This document shows positions 8,260 through 16,015 of a DNA stretch of 40,960 nucleotides, one piece after another. The DNA is taken from positions 1 through 40,960 of the forward strand of contig CBCPNA010000072.1 in the NCBI GenBank assembly GCA_965120415.1, written 5' to 3'. The position numbers were made by a program, and so were the translations under genes. Source of the stretch: CBCPNA01 sp965120415 (GTDB lineage Bacteria > Bacillota > Clostridia > Lachnospirales > CAG-274). Within the stretch, counting starts at the first letter, position 1. Every line of letters begins with the position of its first letter. A model generated the notes under the pieces. It saw nothing but the letters and a program-made list of their open reading frames with translations, ran no database searches and was not told the DNA's origin.

Positions 8260-9588
8260 TTAATAAGTAGTCATATAATTTTCTAATTCCCAATTAGAAA
8301 CATATTTTCTATATCCGTCCCATTCTTTTTGCTTACAAGCCATAAAAGCTTTAAATGCATGTTCACCCAAAACATTTTTTATTAATTCATCTTTTTGCAT
8401 AAAATATAGCGCCTCATTTAATGTTTCAGGTATATTTTCTATACCTCTTTTTTTAATTTCTTCATAAGGCATAGCAAATAAGTTTTCATCCACACTTTCT
8501 GGGCATTTTATATTATTTTTAATACCGTCTATACCAGCTGCAAGGCAAACAGCAAGGCATAAATAAGGATTGGTTGCTGGGTCTGGGCTTCTTAGCTCTA
8601 CCCTTGTACCGTTACCTCTACTTGCTGGTATCCTTATAATATCTGTTCTGTTAGATGCGCTCCATGCAATATAGCAAGGCGCCTCATATCCTGGCACAAG
8701 TCTTTTGTAAGAATTAACTAGAGGGTTTGTTATAGCAGTAAAGCCTTTAACATGATGCAAAATACCAGCAACAAAGCTATAAGCCTCTTTACTAAGCCCT
8801 ATTTTGTCATTTTGATCAAAAAATATGTTTTTGCCATCTTTAAATAAGCTCATGTTTGTATGCATACCAGAACCTGCTATTCCGTATATAGGCTTTGGCA
8901 TAAAAGTTGCATGTAACCCATATTTTTGGGCAATAGTTTTAACAACCATTTTAAATGTCGCAACATTATCAGCAGTTTGTAAAGCGCTATCGTATTTAAA
9001 GTCTATTTCATGTTGCCCTCTTGCACACTCATGATGCGATGCCTCTATTTCAAAGCCCATTTCTTCAAGCGTTAAGCAAATTTCACGACGAGCATTAGAA
9101 CCGCTATCTATAGGGTCTAAATCAAAATACCCTGCCTCATCATTTGTTATTGTTGTTGGATTACCCTTTTCATCAACTTGAAATAAAAAAAACTCAAGCT
9201 CATTACCAACATTAAAATCATAGCCTAAGCTTTTTGTTTCTTTTAATATTTTTTTTAAAATATATCGTGGACATCCAGCAAAAGGGCTACCGTCCGGCTT
9301 ATATACATCGCAAATAAAACGTGCCACTTTGCCTGTCTGTGGCCTTCAAGGAAAGGTAACAAATGTATCTAAATCTGGCTTTAAATACATATCCGATTCT
9401 TCTATTCTTGCAAAGCCTTCTATAGATGAACCGTCAAACATCATACCATCTTCCAAAACTTTATCTATCTGTGAAGATGTTACAGCGATATTTTTTAATT
9501 TGCCCAAAACATCCGTAAACTGTAACCTTATAAATTTTATATCATTTGATTTTATAAGCTCCTTTATTTCTTTCTTGCTATATTTCAT
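8260..9588 (-). CDS. glnA: Type I glutamine synthetase, interrupted by an in-frame TGA
   Basis: Glutamine synthetase makes glutamine from glutamate, ammonia and ATP. The frame from ATG 9588 (AGGAGG six bases upstream) to TAA 8260 is 443 codons, the usual length for GlnA of Firmicutes. Codon 81 is TGA (9346-9348), between VTFP and RPQTGKVARF, where relatives have Trp. No frameshift is present. The N-terminal part has the FDGSS loop; the C-terminal part keeps the active-site motifs (GSGMHTNMSL, ECARGQHEIDFKYD, SASNRTDIIRIP, RVELRSPDPATNPY). Without readthrough the products are an 80-residue fragment and, if a GTG at 9327 starts translation, a 355-residue piece lacking the FDGSS loop that completes the active site of the next subunit. 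Nonsense mutation, readthrough or sequence error are all possible. Confidence 0.85.
9323..9343 (-). other. Hairpin two bases after the glnA TGA
   Basis: On the minus strand GCCAC (9339-9343) and GTGGC (9323-9327) can pair across an 11-base loop. The stem begins two bases after the in-frame TGA. It also contains the GTG at 9325-9327 that would be the only nearby start codon of the downstream part. A short stem so close to a stop codon could affect readthrough, but five pairs can arise by chance. Confidence 0.4.
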
Positions 9589-9653
9589 AGTGAACCTCCT
9601 ATAAATGGAAAAACGTGCAAACATTTAAGTTACCGTCTGCTTTCTTTTAATAA

Positions 9654-9682
9654 ATTATATTCATTTTAGTATAATTTGTCAA
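9654..9682 (-). promoter_or_regulatory. Consensus sigma-A promoter of glnA
   Basis: TTGACA (9677-9682) and TATAAT (9654-9659), both perfect on the minus strand, are 17 bases apart. The leader to the glnA ATG is about 58 bases. The -35 begins just after the trmB stop codon, so glnA has its own transcription start. I see no clear GlnR-type operator. Confidence 0.82.
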
Positions 9683-9687
9683 TAATT

Positions 9688-10347
9688 TTATAAATTATTT
9701 TCATAATAAGCTTCAAGCCTATAAATAGGCATATTTTGGGCTAAAAATTTTTGTTCATATTCTGTCTTAACATCACCCTTATAATCTTTATTTAAAGAAT
9801 TATGTAAATCTAAAGATATGTTACGTAAGCGCCAGCCTTTATCTGATATTTCATTTAAAGAAAATTCAAATAAAGCTTTATTGTCTGTTTTAAAAAATAA
9901 TTCTCCTTTTTTATTAAAAATGCTTTCATATATAGCCAAAAAATTTTTGTGTGTTAGCCTTCTTTTTGCCCACTTTTTTTTATTAGGCCAAGGGTCACAA
10001 AAGTTAATATATATTCTTTCTATTTTATCATTATTAAAATATTTTAAAAGGTCGCTAGCATCAGCTACAAAAAAGGCTAAATTACCTTTACAATTATGTT
10101 CTCTTGCCTTTTTTAAGGCGCTAACAATAACATTTGTCTGCCTTTCTATAGCTATATAATTTATGTTAGGAGTTAAAATAGACATCTTGCTTGCAAATTC
10201 GCCCTTGCCAGCACCAACCTCTATATGAATAGGGTTATTGTTATTAAAAAAAAGTTGCCATTTACCTTTATTTTCTTCTGGATTTTTAATAAAAAGGTTG
10301 TTTGTATTTAATTCATTTAAGCCCCATGGCTTTTTTCTTAAACGCAT
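9688..10347 (-). CDS. trmB: tRNA (guanine-N7-)-methyltransferase TrmB
   Basis: TrmB methylates N7 of guanosine 46 in tRNA using S-adenosylmethionine. The 219-residue protein has the SAM-binding motif IEVGAGKGEFASKM (near 57-70), the acidic turn YIAIERQ, and the family signature NFCDPWPNKKKWAKRRL. The C-terminal part has the conserved KTEYEQKF. The length is typical of bacterial TrmB. It lies 11 bases after the exonuclease gene, so the two are probably co-transcribed. Confidence 0.94.
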   Translation of the reverse strand: MRLRKKPWGLNELNTNNLFIKNPEENKGKWQLFFNNNNPIHIEVGAGKGEFASKMSILTPNINYIAIERQTNVIVSALKKAREHNCKGNLAFFVADASDLLKYFNNDKIERIYINFCDPWPNKKKWAKRRLTHKNFLAIYESIFNKKGELFFKTDNKALFEFSLNEISDKGWRLRNISLDLHNSLNKDYKGDVKTEYEQKFLAQNMPIYRLEAYYENNL

Positions 10348-10358
10348 AAAAAACTCCT

Positions 10359-10976
10359 TTATTTTTTTTGTGGTATATTTTTAGAATTAAATATTTTAAG
10401 ATTAAAGCTTTTTTCTTTTAAAATTAACATTTTAAAAATTTGAGCTGTATACATAGCATCGTTTAAAGCATCATGAAATTCGCCGTAACTTGGCAAATCA
10501 AAATGCTCTATTGCTGTTTTAAGCCCAACAGCCGTCCCTTTTCTAAATTTCAAATGTTCAGACGCAATTTTTTGAATATCTATATATTTTAATATCAAAT
10601 CGCCTTTCAAAATATTATAATAAGACAAATTACGGTATAAAGCTCTTAAATCGCTTCCACCCCAAACTACAAAAACACTGTCCTCTTTAAAATCTATAAA
10701 ATCGTTAAATTGTAAAAAAACTTCCTTAAAGCTTGGCTTGTCCTTTAAAAATTCTTTTGTAAGCCCTGTTATTTTTTCAACATGTGGATGAATCTCTTCA
10801 TAAAGATTAGGCTTTATATATAAGCTAATTTTGCCTATGATATTATAATTTTCATCTAATTTAACAGCGCCAATTTGAATAATTTCAAAACGGCAAGCTG
10901 GTATTAGATTTAGCGTCTTATTGTTTTTAAAATCAAACCCTTGATTAAATTCTAAATCTAAAATTATATATTGCAT
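10359..10976 (-). CDS. DEDDh 3'-5' exonuclease (KapD/ERI-1-like)
   Basis: A single-domain exonuclease of the DnaQ superfamily. With the ATG at 10976, which has AAGGAA upstream, the protein has 205 residues and begins MQYIILDLEFNQ. Metal ligands fit the DEDDh pattern: Asp7 and Glu9 in ILDLEF, Asp109 in WGGSDLRAL, His168 and Asp173 in EFHDALNDA. An earlier ATG at 11021 would add 15 hydrophobic residues that do not fit the fold and has no ribosome site. The closest named proteins are KapD-like sporulation inhibitors and ERI-1-like nucleases, but substrate (RNA or DNA) is not determined by these motifs. Confidence 0.85.
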   Translation of the reverse strand: MQYIILDLEFNQGFDFKNNKTLNLIPACRFEIIQIGAVKLDENYNIIGKISLYIKPNLYEEIHPHVEKITGLTKEFLKDKPSFKEVFLQFNDFIDFKEDSVFVVWGGSDLRALYRNLSYYNILKGDLILKYIDIQKIASEHLKFRKGTAVGLKTAIEHFDLPSYGEFHDALNDAMYTAQIFKMLILKEKSFNLKIFNSKNIPQKK

Positions 10977-11100
10977 AAATACGTTCCTTCTATATAATAA
11001 AAATATAATAATAATATACACTAAAACTTGGATAAATACAATATTAAAAAAAATATTTTTAAAATTTTTATAAGCTACATAGTAAAATAGCTAAATAGGC

Positions 11101-11122
11101 AAAAAGCTGGCTAAAAGCCAGC
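11101..11122 (-). terminator. Terminator of the ffh-rpsP-khpA operon
   Basis: GCTGGCT and AGCCAGC form a perfect seven-pair stem with a three-base loop, followed on the minus strand by TTTTT. It ends the operon directly after khpA; rimM and trmD, frequent next genes in relatives, are absent here. Confidence 0.88.
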
Positions 11123-11148
11123 AAAATAATACATAATTATAAATAAAT

Positions 11149-11388
11149 CTATTCTTGCCCTATTTTTATCACAACTTTTTGATTTTGGTATAAAGCAGCT
11201 GTACCAGCAACAATCTTTATAGCGTGGGCTATTTTGCCCTTTTTACCAATAACTTTGCCAAAATCTTCTTCAGATACAGATACATTAAAAATTGTTATAC
11301 CATCGTCTTCATTTGTTGTTTCTTTTATAGAAATACTACTTACATCGTCAACTAAATTTTCAACAATTAATTTTAATAAATCTTTCAT
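11149..11388 (-). CDS. khpA: KH-domain RNA-binding protein KhpA
   Basis: KhpA (YlqC) is a small RNA-binding protein that in Gram-positives pairs with KhpB/Jag and affects cell division and envelope functions. This 79-residue protein is a single KH domain with the conserved loop VIGKKGKIAHAIK (GxxG type). It follows rpsP by about 24 bases, the usual position in Firmicutes, and is the last gene of the operon. Confidence 0.92.
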   Translation of the reverse strand: MKDLLKLIVENLVDDVSSISIKETTNEDDGITIFNVSVSEEDFGKVIGKKGKIAHAIKIVAGTAALYQNQKVVIKIGQE

Positions 11389-11412
11389 AAAATTAACCTT
11401 TCTATAAAAAAA

Positions 11413-11652
11413 CTAAATAGCCCCTGCTTTTTTTAACAATGCTTTTGCAGTATCTGTTGGCTGTGCTCCGTTATCTAGCCATTTTTTTGCCTTTTCTATA
11501 TCAAGCTTTATTACAGAAGGCTCTTTTAAAGGGTCATAATAGCCAAGCTCATCTATAGATTTGCCGTTGCGTGCTGTCCTGGAATCAGCAACAACTATCC
11601 TGTAAAAAGGAGTCTTTTTAGCTCCTAATCTTTTTAACCTTATTTTTACCAT
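11413..11652 (-). CDS. rpsP: 30S ribosomal protein S16
   Basis: S16 is a small-subunit protein needed for 30S assembly. The 79-residue sequence begins MVKIRLKRLGAKKTPFYRIV, the family hallmark, with the conserved GYYDP segment near 41-45 and a short C-terminus usual for Clostridia. It sits 20 bases after ffh with a GGAGGTG ribosome site. Confidence 0.97.
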   Translation of the reverse strand: MVKIRLKRLGAKKTPFYRIVVADSRTARNGKSIDELGYYDPLKEPSVIKLDIEKAKKWLDNGAQPTDTAKALLKKAGAI

Positions 11653-11672
11653 TATTTCACCTCCTTAAAAAA

Positions 11673-13007
11673 TTATTTTAAAAATGGAAGATTAAACTTG
11701 CCTTTTTTAACCTTTGACATATTGTTAAAAAGTTTCATTGTTTCTCTTGTTTTTTCAAAATCTTTAAGAAGTTTATTAACTTCTTGTATACTTCTGCCTG
11801 AACCAGTAGCAATTCTTCTTTTCCTTGAAGAGTTTATAATAGAGGGGTTTGCCCTTTCTTTGTATGTCATAGATTTTATAATTGCCTCTATATGAGAAAT
11901 AGATTTTTCATCTACATTTAAGCTATCTATATTAATCTTACCTGGTATAGGAAACATTTTTATAATATCTTTAATAGAACCCATTTTTTTAATCTGTTGC
12001 ATTTGCTTTAAAAAGTCATCTAGGTTAAAATCTAAAGTACGCATCTTTTTTTCTATTTCTAGCGCCTCTTTTTCATCATAAAGATTTTGCGCCTTTTCTA
12101 TTAAAGATAAAACATCACCCATGCCAAGTATGCGTGACGCCATGCGATCCGGGTGGAAAGGCTCTAAATCTTCTAGCTTTTCTCCAAGCCCAACATATTT
12201 GATAGGCTTTTTTGTAATTGCTCTAACAGATAAAGCTGCTCCCCCTCTTGTATCGCCATCGAGCTTTGTTATTATGGTGGCGTCTATACCTAGCTTTTCA
12301 TCAAAACTTTTAGCAACATTTATAGCATCTTGCCCCGTCATAGCGTCTATCACAAGTATTATTTCTTGTGGTCTTACTTCTTTTTTAATGCTGTATAGTT
12401 CTTCCATTAATTCTTCATTTATGTGTAAGCGCCCAGCAGTATCTATTATAACAACATCATTACTATTTTCTTTTGCATAATCTATAGAAGATTTTGCAAT
12501 TTCTATAGGGTTTTGGCTTTCTAAAGAAAAAACTGGTATGTTATAATTTTTGCCTAAAACCTCCAGCTGCTTAACAGCCGCTGGCCTATAAATATCACAA
12601 GCTACTAAAAGTGGTCTTTTGCCTTGCTTTCTTAAATGCCCTGCAAGCTTGCCTGTTGTTGTTGTTTTACCAGCTCCCTGAAGCCCAACCATCATATATA
12701 CAGTCGGCGCTTTAGAAGAAAAGGTAAGCATACTCTGGGAGGTACCTAACAAATCTGTAAGCTCATCTTTAACAATTTTTATAACATTTTGCCCTGGGTT
12801 AAGCCCTTCTAAAATATCTGTGCCAACTGCCTTTTCTGTAACATTTGATATAAACTGCTTGACCACTTTAAAGTTGACATCAGCCTCAAGGAGCGCAAGC
12901 TTAACCTCTCTTAAAGCCTCTTTTACATCCTTTTCAGAAAGACGCCCCTTACCTGTTAAATGCTTAAAAGCCTCTTGTAATTTACTTGATAAATTTTCAA
13001 AAGCCAT
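11673..13007 (-). CDS. ffh: Signal recognition particle GTPase Ffh
   Basis: Ffh binds signal sequences on ribosomes and delivers them to FtsY at the membrane. The 444-residue protein has an N domain (1-90), a G domain with GLQGAGKTTTTGKLAG, DTAGRLHINEE and TKLDGDTRGGAAL, and a methionine-rich M domain (about 325-444) with the RNA-binding helix containing RKRRIATGSG. The length is typical. AAGGAG precedes the ATG. The usual upstream neighbour ylxM is missing; instead there is a long, probably structured leader. Confidence 0.96.
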   Translation of the reverse strand: MAFENLSSKLQEAFKHLTGKGRLSEKDVKEALREVKLALLEADVNFKVVKQFISNVTEKAVGTDILEGLNPGQNVIKIVKDELTDLLGTSQSMLTFSSKAPTVYMMVGLQGAGKTTTTGKLAGHLRKQGKRPLLVACDIYRPAAVKQLEVLGKNYNIPVFSLESQNPIEIAKSSIDYAKENSNDVVIIDTAGRLHINEELMEELYSIKKEVRPQEIILVIDAMTGQDAINVAKSFDEKLGIDATIITKLDGDTRGGAALSVRAITKKPIKYVGLGEKLEDLEPFHPDRMASRILGMGDVLSLIEKAQNLYDEKEALEIEKKMRTLDFNLDDFLKQMQQIKKMGSIKDIIKMFPIPGKINIDSLNVDEKSISHIEAIIKSMTYKERANPSIINSSRKRRIATGSGRSIQEVNKLLKDFEKTRETMKLFNNMSKVKKGKFNLPFLK

Positions 13008-13077
13008 GTTAAACTCCTTAAATTATTAACTTAACAATAATACCAATGCAACCTTTTTATGCTTTGATACCCAGCCT

Positions 13078-13256
13078 AAAAAGCAAGGCTTGTTACGGTA
13101 GCGTAAGCAACCTGTCTTGCCGGTAACACTTTTGATAAAAAAGCTTTTATTTGTATTTAATAACATAGTTGATATTTTGATAATATTTAGGCAAGTATCC
13201 TAATAAAGATATTAGAGCAAACTTTGCCTTGGGGTAAAACACAAAATAATATTTTC
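13078..13256 (-). ncRNA. Structured ffh leader, possible attenuator or small RNA
   Basis: From the promoter at 13263-13291 the minus transcript carries two hairpins before ffh. The first (13190-13228) pairs GGCAA/TTGCC and inside it CTAATA/TATTAG. The second (13083-13120) is a long imperfect stem, bases GCAAG/CTTGC with inner TTACG/CGTAA, directly followed by TTTTT (13078-13082), the form of a terminator. Competing pairings exist: GCCT (13086-13089) with AGGC (13074-13077), and TGTTAC (13123-13128) with GTAACA (13091-13096), which would break the terminator stem. It lacks the GGAAGGAAGCAGCC-like core of SRP RNA and matches no riboswitch I know. Confidence 0.5.
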
Positions 13257-13262
13257 TTATAC

Positions 13263-13291
13263 ATAATACTATATACAAAAAGCAATGTCAA
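13263..13291 (-). promoter_or_regulatory. Sigma-A promoter of the ffh operon
   Basis: On the minus strand TTGACA (13286-13291) and TATTAT (13263-13268) are 17 bases apart: a perfect -35 and a 5-of-6 -10. The start site near 13256 gives a leader of about 250 bases before ffh. Confidence 0.78.
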
Positions 13292-13320
13292 GTATTTTTT
13301 TGGGGCTATTATTTTAAAAA

Positions 13321-13370
13321 TATTTAAAGCTATTCAAAGCTATTTAAAGCTATTTAAAGTTATTTAAAAT
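13321..13370. repeat. Five tandem copies of a 10-bp unit upstream of the ffh promoter
   Basis: The units are TATTTAAAGC, TATTCAAAGC, TATTTAAAGC, TATTTAAAGT and TATTTAAAAT, without spacers. The array begins 30 bases upstream of the ffh -35 box. A 10-bp period places each copy on the same face of the helix, which would suit an UP-like element, DNA bending or cooperative protein binding. The rest of 13371-13500 is AT-rich and without visible features. Confidence 0.85.
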
Positions 13371-13508
13371 TTTTATTATATTAGCTAATAAATAATTTAT
13401 TAAAAAATTATCTTTAATAAAGCCAACTATAATAAAAAAATCTTTTATATAAAATTTTATTTTTAATTAAAATTAGTTTTAATAACCTAAAACAAGCTAT
13501 TTTGGACA

Positions 13509-13537
13509 TTGCAAAATATTTTTTTTATTAGTATAAT
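13509..13537 (+). promoter_or_regulatory. Promoter of the CNNM-type gene
   Basis: TTGCAA (13509-13514) and a perfect TATAAT (13532-13537) are 17 bases apart. The leader to the TTG start codon is about 30 bases and contains the GGGAGTG ribosome site. Confidence 0.6.
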
Positions 13538-13575
13538 ACATATTAAATTATGTTTTATAGGGAGTGTGATTTTAT

Positions 13576-14826
13576 TTGGATCCTGCCAGTCTGCAGTTTT
13601 TAATATTAATTATATTCATTATTTTGTCTGCTTATTTTTCTATGTCTGAAACGGCGCTTATATCTTTAAGCAAAATCAGGCTTAGGACAATGCTTGATGA
13701 AAATGTTAAAAATGCCACTTTAATAAAAAAAGTTACAGAGAATCCAGACAAGCTTTTAACAGCTATCTTAATAGGTAATAACCTTGTTAATATCGGTGCA
13801 TCTTCTTTAGCTACATCCATGGCGGTTAATAAAATGGGTAATTCTGGCGCAACTATAGTTACCTTTATTTTAACATTTGTCATCCTTGTATTCGGAGAAA
13901 TAACTCCTAAAACTTTCGCAACCAAAAATTGTGAAAAAGTCGCTTTATTTGTTATAAAGCCTATTAGTTTTTGTATACTTATTCTTACTCCTGTCATATT
14001 TTTATTAAATTTAATAACCGGCTTTTTACTTAGGTTATTAGGTATTAAAAAAGATGAAAAACAGCTAACTATAACAGAAAATGAGCTTATCACCATGGTT
14101 AATGTAGGGCATGAAGAAGGCGTTTTAGAAATTAACGAAAGAGAAATGATAACAAATGTTTTTGATTTTGCAAATAGCGATGCAAAAGATGTTATGATAC
14201 CACGTACTGATATTATTGCTGTTAATATAAACGCCTCTTTAGAAGAAATAAAAGACATATTTAAACAAGAAACTTATTCTAGGATGCCTGTTTATGACGA
14301 AAGTTTGGATAATATAGTAGGTATTATAACACTAAAAGATTTATTGTTTATAGAAGATGATAAAGATTTTGATTTAACACAAATAATGCGTGAACCATTT
14401 TTTACTTATGAATCTAAGCCTCTCAAGGAGCTTTTTACACAAATGCGTACAGAAAGAATACCTATTGCTATTATAGCAGATGAATACGGAGGTACAGCAG
14501 GTATTGTTACCCTTGAGGATATGCTGGAAGAAATAGTCGGTGATTTAGCAGATGAATATGATGAAGTTTCTCAAGAAATAAAGCTTGTTAAAGATCATGA
14601 ATATATAGTCGAAGGGGTTACAAAAATAAATGATGTTAATGAAATGTTAGGCACTAATTTTACATCAGAAGATTGCGACTCTATAGGTGGCTTTATTGTA
14701 GAAACTATTGGCAAATTTCCCGAAAAAGGCGAAATTTTTAAAAAGGATTCAATTAAATTCATAATAGAAGAAATTGATAAAAATCGTGTAGAAAAGATTA
14801 GAATTTTAACCCACGTAACAGAATAA
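13576..14826 (+). CDS. CNNM/CorC-type (UPF0053) membrane protein with CBS domains
   Basis: This 416-residue protein belongs to the family once called hemolysin-C-like and now linked to magnesium efflux. An N-terminal DUF21/CNNM membrane domain (about 1-190) has three to four helices and the motif MSETALISLSKIRLR. A pair of CBS domains (about 205-330) includes VMIPRTDI and IADEYGGTAGIVTLEDMLEEIVG. A C-terminal CorC_HlyC domain lies at about 340-415. The start is TTG at 13576, placed nine bases after GGGAGTG; no ATG fits the N-terminus. It has its own promoter and terminator. Exact ion and direction are not shown by the sequence. Confidence 0.88.
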   Translation: MDPASLQFLILIIFIILSAYFSMSETALISLSKIRLRTMLDENVKNATLIKKVTENPDKLLTAILIGNNLVNIGASSLATSMAVNKMGNSGATIVTFILTFVILVFGEITPKTFATKNCEKVALFVIKPISFCILILTPVIFLLNLITGFLLRLLGIKKDEKQLTITENELITMVNVGHEEGVLEINEREMITNVFDFANSDAKDVMIPRTDIIAVNINASLEEIKDIFKQETYSRMPVYDESLDNIVGIITLKDLLFIEDDKDFDLTQIMREPFFTYESKPLKELFTQMRTERIPIAIIADEYGGTAGIVTLEDMLEEIVGDLADEYDEVSQEIKLVKDHEYIVEGVTKINDVNEMLGTNFTSEDCDSIGGFIVETIGKFPEKGEIFKKDSIKFIIEEIDKNRVEKIRILTHVTE

Positions 14827-14828
14827 TA

Positions 14829-14865
14829 AAAAAGCTATTTAAGATTTATTTTTAAATAGCTTTTT
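14829..14865 (+). terminator. AT-rich terminator after the CNNM gene
   Basis: AAAAAGCTATTTAA and TTAAATAGCTTTTT form a 14-pair stem with a nine-base loop, ending in a T-rich tail. It stands between the CNNM gene and the next plus-strand gene, whose ribosome site starts about 10 bases later. Confidence 0.75.
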
Positions 14866-14886
14866 GCTTTTAAGAAAGGAATATCT

Positions 14887-15345
14887 ATGCAAAAGCTTTT
14901 AGATTTTAAAAAAACTATTATTTTTTCAACAATAGATGAAAATAATTATCCATTGTCTGATTTTTCTATATACATAATGGATAAAAACAAAATATATATA
15001 TTTGTAGATTATACCACTAAAATATATCAAAATTTAAAAATAACTAAAAATGCAAATATTATTATTACAGAAGATGAAAATAAAGCAAAAAATATATTTG
15101 CAATAAAAAAAATCACATTTAATGCTATAGCTAAAGAAATTACAGAGCCTTCTAAGCATATTTTTGAAAGCTTTGAAAAGGTTTATACAAAAACCGTAAT
15201 AAAAACTTTAAAAAAACTAAAATTTGTTATATTTGAGCTAACTCTTTTAAACGGGATATATAAAGAAAGTTTTGTAAAAACATATAGCCTAGCTTTTAAA
15301 GATGAAAAATGGATTAAACAATATTTAGATATACAAAATATATAA
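14887..15345 (+). CDS. HugZ-like / pyridoxamine-phosphate-oxidase-like split-barrel protein
   Basis: The 152-residue sequence fits the flavin-binding split barrel of the PNPOx superfamily and is closest in pattern to HugZ-type haem utilisation proteins. STIDENNYPLSDFSIYIMD matches the first strands, FVDYTTKIYQNLK the segment after them, and IIITEDENKAKNIFAIKKITFNA the HugZ-like IEDE-K-KNIFA-K-LTF segment; the end has the usual G-Y-ESFVKTYSL. It lacks any N-terminal extension. Haem degradation is only a suggestion, as related barrels use other flavin or F420 chemistry. An AAAGGA ribosome site precedes the ATG. Confidence 0.72.
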   Translation: MQKLLDFKKTIIFSTIDENNYPLSDFSIYIMDKNKIYIFVDYTTKIYQNLKITKNANIIITEDENKAKNIFAIKKITFNAIAKEITEPSKHIFESFEKVYTKTVIKTLKKLKFVIFELTLLNGIYKESFVKTYSLAFKDEKWIKQYLDIQNI

Positions 15346-15399
15346 TCATATTATAAATTGTTACAATTTTCAAAATATTTTCTTTTATTTTATATATTT

Positions 15400-15425
15400 A
15401 AAAGACGCTTTTTTAAGCGTCTTTT
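15400..15425. terminator. Bidirectional terminator between convergent genes
   Basis: AAAAGACGCTT and AAGCGTCTTTT form a perfect 11-pair stem with loop TTTT. A-rich and T-rich flanks serve both directions. It separates the HugZ-like gene (plus) from the unknown gene ending at 15471 (minus). Confidence 0.85.
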
Positions 15426-15470
15426 ATTATGCATTAAGCTGTTATTAATTTTATTTATATAATTATTTAA

Positions 15471-15947
15471 TTAAAAAATATTAGGGGCATACATTTTAAA
15501 ATAATTAGGGCGTCTTATAGCAAATATATCGTTTAAAATAAGGCTTTCCATATTAGAACGCAAAATCACCCATCTATCTATTTGCCCTGTCATATTTTTT
15601 GCTCGTTCGTCTTTTATTTCGGCTATTTCATCTAAAGATACTTCTGCCAGATTAATACTTCTATCAACCATTTGTGCTAGCGTTTCTCTATCTATCCCAA
15701 TAGGGTTATAAATAGGGCTACCGATAAACTCATATTCATTAAGTGTTTCTAAAACAAATGGATATAACGTTTTGTTTAAATCAGAATAAGATTTTCTCAT
15801 TAAGTCTATTTCTCTATTTTTAGAATAATTTTGCCCATTATCTAAAAAGGGTCTTTTTATTTCTGTTTCTTTTTGTTGAGTTTTTTTATATTCTTTAAAT
15901 ATGTTATCTTTATTTAAATTATAATCACTGTTTTTTATATAATACAT
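15471..15947 (-). CDS. Hypothetical protein, 158 residues
   Basis: A soluble protein without signal peptide or membrane segments. The first 50 residues are Lys/Asn/Gln-rich and probably disordered. The middle, GSPIYNPIGIDRETLAQMVDR, and the helical C-terminal half (LILNDIFAIRRPNYF) look like a folded domain. I do not recognise the family, but the regular helix pattern and AAGGGG ribosome site support a real gene. Two -10-like TATAAT hexamers lie just upstream (15967-15982) without a good -35. It follows rsmI by 68 bases and could be transcribed alone or by read-through. Confidence 0.6.
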   Translation of the reverse strand: MYYIKNSDYNLNKDNIFKEYKKTQQKETEIKRPFLDNGQNYSKNREIDLMRKSYSDLNKTLYPFVLETLNEYEFIGSPIYNPIGIDRETLAQMVDRSINLAEVSLDEIAEIKDERAKNMTGQIDRWVILRSNMESLILNDIFAIRRPNYFKMYAPNIF

Positions 15948-16015
15948 AATCTACCCCTTAAATTAAATTATATCATATTATATGCAAAAAAACATATTTG
16001 TTGATTATTTATTGA

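Noticed and set aside
9346..9348. General reassignment of TGA to Trp in this genome
   Set aside because: Trp is coded by TGG throughout, only one in-frame TGA occurs at a Trp position, and three genes use TGA as stop. In such AT-rich DNA a reassigned code would show many TGA codons.
9323..9348. Selenocysteine insertion in glnA
   Set aside because: The position holds Trp in relatives, not Cys, and the short stem two bases after TGA does not look like a bacterial SECIS element.
9589..9624. Longer N-terminus of GlnA starting at 9624
   Set aside because: It would translate through the AGGAGG ribosome site, and the ATG at 9588 matches the usual GlnA start.
13060..13140. SRP RNA gene (ffs) next to ffh
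   Set aside because: The conserved GGAA tetraloop and the AGCAGC side of the internal loop are missing on either strand.
13321..13370. CRISPR array
   Set aside because: The repeat unit is only 10 bp and there are no spacers.
13632..14258. Minus-strand reading frame of 208 codons inside the CNNM-type gene
   Set aside because: It lies opposite a clear family member and has no ribosome site or recognisable motif.
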